A stretch of 64,000 nt of DNA, taken from contig NZ_CP085193.1 of assembly GCF_024298965.1 (NCBI RefSeq), positions 8,618,001-8,682,000 of the forward strand, in the 5' to 3' direction. Source of the DNA: Streptomyces rapamycinicus NRRL 5491. Lineage in GTDB: Bacteria > Actinomycetota > Actinomycetes > Streptomycetales > Streptomycetaceae. A program made the translations under genes and the position numbers. The notes beneath the pieces are model-generated. The model was not told the DNA's origin and did not search any database. It saw only the letters and a program-made list of their open reading frames with translations. Shown here one piece after another: positions 28,576-37,350 of this stretch. Each line of letters begins with the position of its first letter. Position 1 is the stretch's first letter.

Positions 28576-28667
28576 ACGGTGACACCGGCGGGTCAGTAAC
28601 CGTGACACCGGCGGGTCAGTAACCGTGACACTGGCGGGTCAGTAACCGTGACACCGGCGGGTCAGTT
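28576..28667. repeat. Four 23-bp repeats made from the 3' end of the SRPBCC gene
   Basis: Unit accgtgacaccggcgggtca plus gta; copies differ at one to three positions. The rightmost copy contains the stop codon of the minus-strand SRPBCC gene; the other three carry the same TGA into the spacer in front of the kinase promoter. Confidence 0.95.
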
Positions 28668-29120
28668 GTGCGACGCGGCGGCGATCGCGGCCAGCTCCTC
28701 CAGCGCGGAGGTCCAGGACAGCGCGGCGTACTCGGCGTGCTTGGCCTTGGCGTCCTCGGGGACGGCCAGGGCGCGGATACCGCTCTCCGCGAACCGCAGC
28801 CGGGTGCCCCGCCCCTCGGGCGAGAGCGCGAACTCCACGAGGGTGGCTTCGCCGGGGTCCGAGGGGGCGTGATCGGGCTCCAGTGCCAGCCGGAAGCGGA
28901 AGAGGGCGTCCGGGACCGCCCGCTCGACCATGCCGTGGAACTCTCCGTGCTCGTCCCAGCGGAACCGGAGCCGCCCGCCCGGGTGCGGATCGATCTCGCA
29001 GCCGCCGGGGGCGTACCAGGCGCGGATGTGCTCGGGCGTGGTCAGTACCCGCCACACCCGGTCGATCGGCGCCGGTACGTACACCTCGCGCTCGATCCGG
29101 TCGTCCACGGTCACGGTCAC
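28662..29120 (-). CDS. SRPBCC/AHSA1-type (activator of Hsp90 C-domain-like) protein
   Basis: 152-residue protein with the AHSA1/SRPBCC pattern: 'REVYVPAPIDRVWRVLTTPE' near the N-terminus, 'WYAPGGCEIDPHPGGRLRF' and a C-terminal helix 'SWTSALEELAAIAA'. In bacteria these bind small hydrophobic ligands or act in stress or ArsR-linked roles; none can be chosen here. GTG chosen because GGAGGT lies 7 bases upstream. Between thiG and the kinase on the same strand. Its stop codon lies in a 23-bp tandem array. Confidence 0.87.
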   Translation of the reverse strand: MTVTVDDRIEREVYVPAPIDRVWRVLTTPEHIRAWYAPGGCEIDPHPGGRLRFRWDEHGEFHGMVERAVPDALFRFRLALEPDHAPSDPGEATLVEFALSPEGRGTRLRFAESGIRALAVPEDAKAKHAEYAALSWTSALEELAAIAAASHN

Positions 29121-29223
29121 GGCGACCACCTCCGGGCTGTGGGCTGCTCCCTCCCTCCACGGTAGGGCCCCGAGGGGCCCGGAGACCGGTCGGCCGAACG
29201 CGCTGGGCCTGGCCGAACGCGCG

Positions 29224-30389
<1,166 letters not shown>

Positions 30390-30393
<4 letters not shown>

Positions 30394-31712
30394 GTGTGCT
30401 GCTCCTGTGCTGGGGAGTGCGCGGCGCCGGGGGCGCCGGGGGCACCGGGAGAGGACGCTGCCGAGCCGGGCGAGGGGGCGGCCGGGGCGGCCGGGGCCGC
30501 CGAGGTGTCCGCGGGGGCCGCGAAGCGCCGCGGGCTGAACGGCTGGGCCTCCGGGGGGAGTTCTCCGCTGGTCAGGGCCTCGGCCATGACATCGCCGGTG
30601 ATCGGGGTGAGGAGCACGCCGTTGCGGAAGTGGCCGCTGGCCAGCAACAGCCCCGGCAGCGCGGTCGGGCCGAGCATCGGGGCGTTGTCGGGGGAGCCGG
30701 GGCGCAGCCCCGCGGACGTCTCCACCAGCGGCAGTTCGGTGATGCCGGGCACCACCTCATGGGCGTCCCGCAGCAGTTCGTACACCCCGCCCGCGGTGAC
30801 CGTGGTGTCCCAGCCCAGCTCCTCGCTGGTCGCGCCGATGACCAGCTCGCCGTTCTCGCGCGGCACCAGGTAGACCGGTCCGCCGCGCACCACGGCCCGT
30901 ACGGTCCGTGAGAGGAACGGCGCGTACCGCTCGGGCACCGACAGCCGCACCACCTGCCCCTTGACGGGCCGTACGGGCGGCAGGACGTCCTCGGGAACGC
31001 CCGCGAGCCGTCCGCTGAGGCTGCCCGCGGCCAGTACGGTCCGCTCGGCGGCCAGGCGCGTGCCCCCGGTCAGCTCGACCCCGGTGGCGCGGTCGCCGTC
31101 CAGCAGCAGCCGCTCCGCGCGGTCGCGGTGGAAGGCGACCCCGGCCCGCTCGCACGCGGTCAGCAGCGCCGCCGTCAGCCGCCGCGGATCCACCTGGTGG
31201 TCACCGGCGACGCGCAGCCCGCCGTGTACGCCCGGCGAGAGCATCGGCTCCATACGGCGGCATTCACGCCCCGTCAGCCACTCGGACTCCAGCCCGAGCC
31301 CCTGCTGGAAGGTGTGGAGCTCGCGCAGATGGGCGCGGTCGTCGGCGTCGAACGCGACGGCGAGCGTGCCGCACGCGCGGTGGCCCACGTCCTGGCCGCC
31401 CGCCTCCTCGAGCTCGGCCACGAAGTCCGGATAGCGGCGTGCGGAGGCCATGTTGAGGCCGAGCAGGGTCTGCTCGCCGTAGTGCAGTTCGGTGACGGCC
31501 GCCAGCATCCCGGCCGCGACCCAGGCGGCTCCGCCGCCGGGCGCGGGGTCGACGAGCGCGGTACGCAGCCCCCGCTGGGCCGCCCGCCAGGCCGTGACCA
31601 GCCCGATGATGCCGCCGCCGATGACGAGGGCGTCGTAGCGTCCGCCGGGTGGCGGCCCGCCTGATGTGTGAGGTCCGTCGTCGTGACCGTGACCTGGTGC
31701 GTGCGTGGACAC
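30390..31712 (-). CDS. thiO: Glycine oxidase ThiO
   Basis: FAD enzyme that oxidises glycine to the iminoacetate (dehydroglycine) used by ThiG. The 440-residue protein has '[18 protein letters not shown]' for FAD binding near residue 30, '[13 protein letters not shown]' and the D-amino-acid-oxidase-type end '[17 protein letters not shown]'. An extra N-terminal His/Gly-rich tail and a C-terminal Ala/Pro-rich tail (about 50 residues) are probably disordered. GTG chosen because GGGAGGGG lies 5 bases upstream; that site is the 3' edge of the TPP riboswitch. First gene of the thi operon. Confidence 0.94.
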
Positions 31713-31718
31713 GCTGCC

Positions 31719-31815
31719 CCTCCCTTCGCCGGCATGACCCGGATCAGGTTCGTACGGTCGGAGGCCGTTCCAGCCTCCCTCTCAGCCCGGTCCGCCCGGG
31801 CTCCCGCGAGTGCTC
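31719..31815 (-). promoter_or_regulatory. TPP riboswitch (THI element)
   Basis: On the minus strand the conserved THI blocks appear in order: gggagcccg, gctgagaggg, then acctgatccgggtcatgccg and gcgaaggga. The 3' edge runs into the GGGAGGGG ribosome site of thiO, so thiamine pyrophosphate most likely blocks translation initiation of the thiO-thiS-thiG operon. Confidence 0.96.
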
Positions 31816-31897
31816 TGTCCCGCCACCCTAGTACGCGCCCCGAATCACCCGAAAGACCGGCCGCACACCAGCAACCCCAGCCCAGTCGGCTCCCACT

Positions 31898-32003
31898 CCA
31901 GCCCCGGCGGTTCCCATTCCAACCCTGGCGGTTTTCAATCCAGCCCTGGCGGTTCCCATTCCGGCCCCGGCGGTTCCCATTCCAGCCCCCGGCGGTTTTC
32001 AAT
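31898..32003. repeat. Five 21-22-bp tandem repeats in the thiO upstream gap
   Basis: Units such as ccagccccggcggttcccat(t) and ccaaccctggcggttttcaa(t) alternate. The array lies in the ~490-base stretch without genes between the riboswitch and the ferredoxin reductase, which also holds the dispersed repeats listed next and a C-rich run around 32200-32250. It has no coding signal. Confidence 0.9.
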
Positions 32004-32018
32004 CCAGCCCCTCCGGCG

Positions 32019-32099
32019 TTTGAGGAGCGGGGTCCGGGGCGGAGCCCCGCAACCCCAGCCCCTCCGGCGCTTGAGGAGCGGGGTCGGGGGCGGAGCCCC
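32019..32099. repeat. Dispersed Streptomyces intergenic repeat, copies 2 and 3
   Basis: Two neighbouring copies (32019-32048 and 32070-32099) of the element found once at 4909-4938, each preceded by cagcccctccggcg. A partial third ('ggcggagcccc', 'gggaaggggcgggg') follows to about 32150. Each copy contains a GGGGC-ggag-CCCC type palindrome. Confidence 0.85.
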
Positions 32100-32293
32100 G
32101 GCGGGGGCCGAGGGGGCGGAGCCCCATCGTTTCGGGAAGGGGCGGGGTGGGGGCTCCCCGCCGAAGGCGCCCACAACCCGCACCCCGCCGCCCTGCCCAA
32201 CCCCCCCCCCACCCCCTCCCACCCCCGCCCGTCCCCCCCACTCTGTGTCCGACCTCTCGTAAGCCACTCTCCAGTCCGCCCCACCAGCCGCAA

Positions 32294-32299
32294 TACAGT
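32294..32299 (+). promoter_or_regulatory. -10 box (TACAGT), leaderless start
   Basis: TACAGT with a 6-base spacer to the GTG of the ferredoxin reductase gene. Confidence 0.45.
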
Positions 32300-32305
32300 G
32301 ATCGT

Positions 32306-33559
32306 GTGAGCGATGAGACGACGACGAAGCCGTCCTCGAACGGCGCCGGACAGCGCGTGGTGATCGTCGGCGCGGGCATGGCGGGGGTGCAGACCGCCGT
32401 CGCACTGCGCGAACAGGGCTGGACCGGGGAGATCGTCCTGCTGGGCGCGGAGCCCCACCAGCCCTATGACCGGCCCCCGCTGTCCAAGGCCGTACTGCTC
32501 GGCAAGGCCGAGGGCTCGACGCTGGACGTGGACTTCGCCGGGCTCGGCATCGGCCTGCGGCTCGGCGTCGAGGTCACCGGCCTGCGCCCGGACAAGCGGC
32601 TCGTCGAGACCGCGACCGGCCAGCTCCCGTACGACGTCCTGGTGATCGCCACCGGCGCCGAGCCGATCCCGCTGCCGGGCAGCGAAGGAGAGCCCGGCGT
32701 CCATCTGCTGCGCACGTTGGACGACGCCGAGCGACTGCGCCCGGTGCTCGCCCGGCAGCGCGAGATCGCGGTCGTGGGGGCGGGCTGGATCGGCGCCGAG
32801 TTCGCCACGGCGGCGCGCGAGGCGGGCTGCGCCGTGACCGTCGTCGAGGCCGCCGACCGGCCGCTGGCGGGCGCGCTCCCGGCCGAGGTCGCGGCCCCCA
32901 TGGCGGCCTGGTACGAGGACTACGGCGCCCGGCTGGTCACGGGCGCCCGGGTGGCCTCCGCCGACGAGAGCGGGCTGCTGCTCGGCGACGGCACCCGGCT
33001 GCGCGCGGGCGCGGTGGTCGTCGGCATCGGGGCCCGGCCCGCCACGGGCTGGCTGGCGGGCTCGGGCGTGGAGCTGGCCGAGGACCGGTCCGTCGCCGCC
33101 GACGACCGGCTGCGCACCTCCGCGCCGGACGTCTACGCGGTCGGCGACTGCGCCTCCTTCCCGTCCGCCCGCTACGGAACGCGGCTGCTGGTGCACCACT
33201 GGGACAACGCGCTCCAGGGGCCGCGCACCGTCGCCGCCAATGTGGTGGGGAGCCGGACGGCCGCCCACTTCCCGGGTGTGGTCTACGACCCGGTGCCGTA
33301 CTTCTGGTCCGAGCAGTTCGGGCGCTTCGTGCAGTACGCCGGGCACCACTCGGAGGCCGATGAGCTGGTCTGGCGCGGCGATCCGGCCGGTGCCGCCTGG
33401 TCGGTGTGCTGGCTGCGCGAGGGCGCCCTGGTCGCCCTGCTGGCCGTCGGCCGTCCGCGCGATCTGGCCCAGGGGCGCAAGCTGATCGAGCGCGGCGCCC
33501 GGCTGGACCGGACGCGGGCCGAGGACCCCTCGGTGCCGCTGAAGTCGGCCGTCCTCTGA
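32306..33559 (+). CDS. FAD/NAD(P)H ferredoxin reductase-like oxidoreductase
   Basis: 417-residue flavoprotein of the BphA4/ferredoxin reductase type, which passes electrons from NAD(P)H to a ferredoxin. The FAD site is '[14 protein letters not shown]' near residue 19, the NAD(P) site '[14 protein letters not shown]' near 150, and the second FAD motif '[11 protein letters not shown]' near 275. The C-terminal reductase domain follows. GTG chosen from the -10 spacing. No ferredoxin or cytochrome P450 gene is adjacent, so the partner is unknown. Confidence 0.93.
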   Translation: MSDETTTKPSSNGAGQRVVIVGAGMAGVQTAVALREQGWTGEIVLLGAEPHQPYDRPPLSKAVLLGKAEGSTLDVDFAGLGIGLRLGVEVTGLRPDKRLVETATGQLPYDVLVIATGAEPIPLPGSEGEPGVHLLRTLDDAERLRPVLARQREIAVVGAGWIGAEFATAAREAGCAVTVVEAADRPLAGALPAEVAAPMAAWYEDYGARLVTGARVASADESGLLLGDGTRLRAGAVVVGIGARPATGWLAGSGVELAEDRSVAADDRLRTSAPDVYAVGDCASFPSARYGTRLLVHHWDNALQGPRTVAANVVGSRTAAHFPGVVYDPVPYFWSEQFGRFVQYAGHHSEADELVWRGDPAGAAWSVCWLREGALVALLAVGRPRDLAQGRKLIERGARLDRTRAEDPSVPLKSAVL

Positions 33560-33565
33560 CCGGCG

Positions 33566-33584
33566 GGCCGACCGCCGGTCGGCC
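33566..33584. terminator. Short hairpin after the ferredoxin reductase gene
   Basis: 8-bp stem ggccgacc / ggtcggcc with a 3-base loop, 7 bases after the stop codon. Confidence 0.5.
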
Positions 33585-33673
33585 GTCGGCCGGGGAGCTC
33601 GGGGGCGGGGCGGGCGGCCCGCGCGGCGGACGCCCGGCTACCCACTGTCAGTCCCAGATGGCAGGCTTGTTCC

Positions 33674-34039
33674 GTGACCGAGATTGACGCAAAGATCGAT
33701 GCTCTCGTCCCCGCCTGGCTCACCCTCCCCGACGTCGCCGAGCGACTGAGGGTCGATGTGACGCGCGTCCGGCAGCTGGTCAAGGAGGGCCAGCTGATCG
33801 CCGTGCGCCGTGGCGAGAACAGGGTCCTTCAGGTGCCCGAGGAGTTCATCGGTGACGGAAAGGTCGTCAAGGGCCTCGTGGGGACCTTGACGCTTCTGAA
33901 GGACGACGGCTTCAGCGACGAAGAGATGCTGGAGTGGCTCTTCACCCCCGACCCAAGCCTGCCCGGCACCCCGGCACAGGCGCTGAGCGAGAATCGCGGT
34001 ACGGAAGTGAAGCGGCGCGCTCAGGCCCTCGCCGTGTGA
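33674..34039 (+). CDS. Rv2175c-family DNA-binding protein
   Basis: 121-residue protein with an N-terminal winged helix-turn-helix ('LTLPDVAERLRVDVTRVRQL', then 'VRRGENRVLQVP') and a C-terminal helical domain ('GFSDEEMLEWLFTPDPSLPG'). This is the family of M. tuberculosis Rv2175c, a DNA-binding protein phosphorylated by the kinase PknL encoded next to it. Here the PASTA kinase gene lies about 5 kb away. GTG start, no clear ribosome site. The stop codon lies in a 19-bp duplication. Its targets are unknown. Confidence 0.87.
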   Translation: MTEIDAKIDALVPAWLTLPDVAERLRVDVTRVRQLVKEGQLIAVRRGENRVLQVPEEFIGDGKVVKGLVGTLTLLKDDGFSDEEMLEWLFTPDPSLPGTPAQALSENRGTEVKRRAQALAV

Positions 34040-34061
34040 CGTGGCCCTCGCCGTCTGACGC
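34024..34061. repeat. 19-bp duplication spanning the Rv2175c-like stop codon
   Basis: ggccctcgccgtgtgacgt is followed directly by ggccctcgccgtctgacgc; both hold the TGA. The rest of the 264-base gap before thiE has another short array (cttcgcgtggg, about three copies, 34150-34182) and related short repeats of gtacggg and ctgatcg; no promoter is clear. Confidence 0.88.
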
Positions 34062-34303
34062 CGTCAGCGCCAGCTTTCCGTGGCTTTCCGTACGGGGCTC
34101 GTACACAGTCCGTACGGGGCCTGTACAGGGCTGGTCGTTTTCGCACGGACTTCGCGTGGGCTTCGCGTGGGCTTCGCGCTCTCGCCGCCGTCATCGCACC
34201 TGACCGCACTCTGATCGCAACCTGATCGAACCCTGATCGCACCTGGCGTACGGGCCGGGCTCCACTGACGGCCCGTACGCCGCCCGACCCTCCAGGGGGC
34301 CCC

Positions 34304-34978
34304 ATGTCCACCGCCACCACCGTCACCGCCACCGCGACCGCTCGCGAGCAGCTGGCCGACGCCCGCCTCTATCTGTGCACCGACGTCCGGAAGCGCCAGG
34401 GCGATCTGCCGGAGTTCCTGGACGCCGTTCTGGGGGCGGGGGTGGACATCGTCCAGCTCCGGGAGAAGGACATGGAGGCGGCCGAGGAGTTGGAGCACCT
34501 CCAGGTCTTCGCGGACGCCTGCCGTCGGCACGGCAAACTGCTGGCCGTCAACGACCGGGCCGATGTCGCGCATGCCATCGGCTCGGACGTGCTCCATCTG
34601 GGCCAGGGCGATCTGCCGGTGCCCGCGGCGCGCGCGATCCTCGGCGAGGACGTGCTGATCGGGCGCTCCACCCATGCGGAGGCGGAGGTGGACGCGGCGG
34701 CCGTCCAGCCCGGTGTGGACTATTTCTGCACCGGCCCTTGCTGGCCCACCCCCACCAAGCCGGGCCGTCACGCCCCGGGGCTGTCCCTGGTGCGTTACGC
34801 GGCCGCGCTGGGCACGGAGCGGCCGTGGTTCGCCATCGGCGGAATCGACGCCTCCAACCTGGATCAGGTCCTGGAGGCGGGCGCCCGCCGCATCGTCGTG
34901 GTCCGGGCCATCACGGCCGCCGACGACCCGGCGGGGGCGACGGCTGAGCTGGCGAAGCGGGTCCGCGCGGCGGCCTGA
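34304..34978 (+). CDS. thiE: Thiamine-phosphate synthase
   Basis: Joins the pyrimidine and thiazole halves to thiamine phosphate. The 224-residue TIM barrel has '[14 protein letters not shown]', '[10 protein letters not shown]', '[11 protein letters not shown]', '[10 protein letters not shown]', 'LIGRSTH', '[17 protein letters not shown]' and '[10 protein letters not shown]', all in order. It lies on the opposite strand and ~4 kb from thiOSG; I see no TPP riboswitch before it. AGGGGGCCCC precedes the ATG. The first ~14 residues are a Thr/Ala-rich extension. Its stop codon starts a tandem array. Confidence 0.96.
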   Translation: MSTATTVTATATAREQLADARLYLCTDVRKRQGDLPEFLDAVLGAGVDIVQLREKDMEAAEELEHLQVFADACRRHGKLLAVNDRADVAHAIGSDVLHLGQGDLPVPAARAILGEDVLIGRSTHAEAEVDAAAVQPGVDYFCTGPCWPTPTKPGRHAPGLSLVRYAAALGTERPWFAIGGIDASNLDQVLEAGARRIVVVRAITAADDPAGATAELAKRVRAAA

Positions 34979-35052
34979 CCGGGTCCGGCCCGACCGGGAT
35001 CCTGACCGGGTCCGGCCCGACCCGGGTGGGGTCCGGCCCGACCGGGGTGGGG
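34974..35052. repeat. Tandem array of the thiE 3' end, stop codon included
   Basis: Copies cctgaccgggtccggcccga(ccgggat), cctgaccgggtccggcccga(cccgggtggg) and gtccggcccgaccggggtgg. The first two contain TGA, the first being the real thiE stop. Confidence 0.88.
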
Positions 35053-35141
35053 CCCGCCCCGCGGCCCGGTCCGGCCCTTCACCTGGGCTTCACCCACCTT
35101 TCATCCGGTCCGGCCCGTCCGCCGGTCGAAGGCGTACGGAA

Positions 35142-35160
35142 CTGTCCGCACTGCGGACAG
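35142..35160. promoter_or_regulatory. Perfect 19-base palindrome upstream of metF
   Basis: ctgtccgca-c-tgcggacag: two exact 9-base arms around one base, 59 bases before the metF -10 box. It may be an operator or a terminator hairpin for thiE; I know no matching regulator. Confidence 0.55.
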
Positions 35161-35218
35161 GAAGCTGGCAAAACCCCCATATCTCCGAGGTCGGGTGGGC
35201 GTAGCCGGGCCGGGTCGA

Positions 35219-35224
35219 TAGCCT
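35219..35224 (+). promoter_or_regulatory. -10 box (TAGCCT), leaderless metF start
   Basis: TAGCCT with a 6-base spacer to the metF ATG and no Shine-Dalgarno. Confidence 0.5.
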
Positions 35225-35230
35225 GCACGT

Positions 35231-36148
35231 ATGGCCCTAGGCACCGCTTCCACCAGGACCGATCGCGCCCGTACCGTGCGCGATCTGCTCGCGTCGGGCG
35301 AGCAGTCGTATTCCTTCGAATTCTTCGCCCCCAAAACGGCGAAGGGCGAGCAGACGCTGTGGAACGCCATCCGCAGGCTGGAAGCCGTCTCGCCCACCTT
35401 CGTCTCCGTGACCTACGGAGCCGGCGGTTCCTCCCGCGAGGGCACCGTGCGTGCCACCGAGCGCATCGCGACGGACACCACGCTCACCCCCGTCGCCCAT
35501 CTGACCGCGGTCAATCACTCCCGGGCCGACCTGCGCAACATCATCGGGCAGTACGCCGGCGCCGGGATCCGGAACATGCTGGCCCTGCGCGGCGACCCGC
35601 CGGGCGATCCCATGGGGGAGTGGATCCAGCACCCCGACGGTCTCAACTACGCAGCGGATCTGGTCCGGCTGATCAAGGAGTCCGGCGACTTCTGCGTCGG
35701 CGTGGCCGCGTTCCCCGAGATGCACCCCCGCTCGACGGACTGGGACACCGACATCCGTCACTTCATCGACAAGTGCCGCACGGGTGCCGACTTCGCCATC
35801 ACGCAGATGTTCTTCTACCCCGAGGACTATCTGCGGCTGCGCGACCGGGTCGCCGCCGCGGGCTGTACGACACCGATCATCCCTGAGATCATGCCGGTCA
35901 CGAACGTCAAGCAGATCGAGCGGTTCGCGCAGCTCAGCAATGCGGCGTTCCCGCCCGAACTGGCCGAACGGATTCTGGCGGTGAAGGACGACCCGGCGGC
36001 TGTACGCTCGATCGGGATCGACTACGCCACGAAGCTGTGCGCGCGGTTGATGGCCGAGGAGATCCCCGGGCTGCACTTCATTACCCTGAACCACTCCACG
36101 GCGACGCTGGAAATCTACGAGAATCTGGGACTGCATCAGCGGTCCTGA
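35231..36148 (+). CDS. metF: 5,10-methylenetetrahydrofolate reductase
   Basis: Reduces methylene-THF to methyl-THF, the methyl donor for methionine. The 305-residue FAD TIM barrel has '[15 protein letters not shown]' with the catalytic Glu, '[15 protein letters not shown]', 'AHLTAVNHS', '[11 protein letters not shown]' and '[14 protein letters not shown]'. ATG chosen from the -10 spacing and family N-terminus. The membrane-protein gene 40 bases downstream may share its transcript. A 19-base palindrome upstream suggests control by an unknown regulator. Confidence 0.96.
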   Translation: MALGTASTRTDRARTVRDLLASGEQSYSFEFFAPKTAKGEQTLWNAIRRLEAVSPTFVSVTYGAGGSSREGTVRATERIATDTTLTPVAHLTAVNHSRADLRNIIGQYAGAGIRNMLALRGDPPGDPMGEWIQHPDGLNYAADLVRLIKESGDFCVGVAAFPEMHPRSTDWDTDIRHFIDKCRTGADFAITQMFFYPEDYLRLRDRVAAAGCTTPIIPEIMPVTNVKQIERFAQLSNAAFPPELAERILAVKDDPAAVRSIGIDYATKLCARLMAEEIPGLHFITLNHSTATLEIYENLGLHQRS

Positions 36149-36188
36149 TGACGGCAGCCGACGGGCGGCCGCATTGAGAGGGGCGGGC

Positions 36189-37229
36189 ATGGGCTGGACG
36201 GTCCTCTACATCGCTTTCGGCGTCGTCGCGCTATGGCTGCTCGGAGAGGTCCTCCTGCAGTACAAGGCGCGGCTCCGCTGGCGGCTGCTGGCCTTCGTGG
36301 GTTTCCTGGGCGTGGTCCTCGGTGTGCTGATCCCGTCGGTTCTGGTTATCGGGGTGGGGGCGATCGCCTTCGCCGTCGGCCAGACGTATGTGACGCTCTC
36401 CTTCCGGCGCGGTTTCGCCGCGGGCTGGGCGCTGAGCGGCGGGCTGCCGGGGCTGCTCGGGCGCGAGGGGAGGAGCGCCCGGCCGGACGACGCGGACAAG
36501 GAGCCGATCCTCGAGGTCTCCGACCTGGAGGCGGTCCCGGCGGCGCGGCCGGAGCCGCCCGCGTATCAGCCGGAGCCCCCCGCGTATCAGCCGGAGCCGC
36601 CCACCTACCAGCCGCAGCCGATGCCCGACGACACCGGCGAGTACGGCGTCTACGAGGAGCCGTCCCCCTTCACCCCGGCCTCGGGCGCGTACAGCGAGGC
36701 GACGGCGGACGGCTACAGCGCGTACGAGACGTACGGCGGCTACGGCGCGCAGCAGGACCACAGCCAGGGGCAGGGCCACAACTACGGCCAGGACGTCTAC
36801 GCGGACCAGATGAGCCAGGCCGGGCAGTACGGCTACGGGAACGAGGCGTACGCGGCCTACGGCCAGGATCCGTACGGCGGTGCCCAGCCCCAGGCCCAGC
36901 CCTACGACCAGCAGGCTTACGATCAGCAGGCGTACGGCCAGCAGCAGTACGCCGACCAGTACGCGGCCTACGGCCAGCAGGATCCGTACGGCGGGACCTA
37001 CGGCGGCGGCGACCACTGGGCGGCCGAGGCCGGTTACGCCTCCCCGGACCCGGCGTACGACGTGATGCAGTCCGGCGGGCCCTGGGTGCCGCAGCAGCGC
37101 GAGGGCGACGCCGCGCCCCCGGCGGACCAGCAGGCGTACCCGTACCAGCAGCAGGACCAGCAGCAGGGCCAGCAGCCGGGCCAGAACCAGGGCTACCCCC
37201 AGGGCTTCGACGACCAGTACCGCTACTGA
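36189..37229 (+). CDS. Membrane protein with long Tyr/Gln/Gly-rich low-complexity tail
   Basis: 346 residues, no known family. Two hydrophobic segments (about 5-25 and 32-66; 'WTVLYIAFGVVALWLLGEVL', then 'LLAFVGFLGVVLGVLIPSVL' onwards) are followed by ~240 residues that are almost entirely Tyr, Gln, Gly, Ala, Pro and Asp. These include three PEPPAYQ-type heptads (21-bp DNA repeats, 36549-36611) and runs such as 'YDQQAYDQQAYGQQQYADQY'. The tail resembles prion-like or phase-separating sequences and is probably cytoplasmic. GAGAGGGG precedes the ATG. Its place after metF is conserved in Streptomyces as far as I recall, but no role is known. Confidence 0.8.
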   Translation: MGWTVLYIAFGVVALWLLGEVLLQYKARLRWRLLAFVGFLGVVLGVLIPSVLVIGVGAIAFAVGQTYVTLSFRRGFAAGWALSGGLPGLLGREGRSARPDDADKEPILEVSDLEAVPAARPEPPAYQPEPPAYQPEPPTYQPQPMPDDTGEYGVYEEPSPFTPASGAYSEATADGYSAYETYGGYGAQQDHSQGQGHNYGQDVYADQMSQAGQYGYGNEAYAAYGQDPYGGAQPQAQPYDQQAYDQQAYGQQQYADQYAAYGQQDPYGGTYGGGDHWAAEAGYASPDPAYDVMQSGGPWVPQQREGDAAPPADQQAYPYQQQDQQQGQQPGQNQGYPQGFDDQYRY

Positions 37230-37240
37230 GCTCCGCCGAC

Positions 37241-37273
37241 AGGTGGGTGCCGCTCCCGGGGCGGTACCCACCT
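37241..37273. terminator. Hairpin between the low-complexity membrane protein and the CrtI-like gene
   Basis: 13-bp stem (aggtgggtgccgc / gcggtacccacct, one G-U pair) with a 7-base loop, between converging genes. Confidence 0.7.
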
Positions 37274-37282
37274 GCGCGTTTC

Positions 37283-37350
37283 CGGGCCCGCGCTACTCGT
37301 TTCCCGGGCCCGCGATACGGCTGGGACGTGCCGCTCGGGCCCGCGCTACT
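37283..37350. repeat. Three 15-bp copies reaching over the CrtI-like stop codon
   Basis: cgggcccgcgctact (37283-37297), cgggcccgcgatacg (37305-37319) and cgggcccgcgctact (37336-37350). The last includes the TAG (cta on the plus strand) of the minus-strand oxidoreductase gene. Confidence 0.8.

Noticed and set aside
28576..28667. CRISPR array
   Set aside because: The 23-bp units are directly adjacent with no spacers, and no cas genes are present. The same holds for the other arrays.
34040..34303. TPP riboswitch before thiE
   Set aside because: The THI blocks seen before thiO are absent; the gap holds only short repeats.
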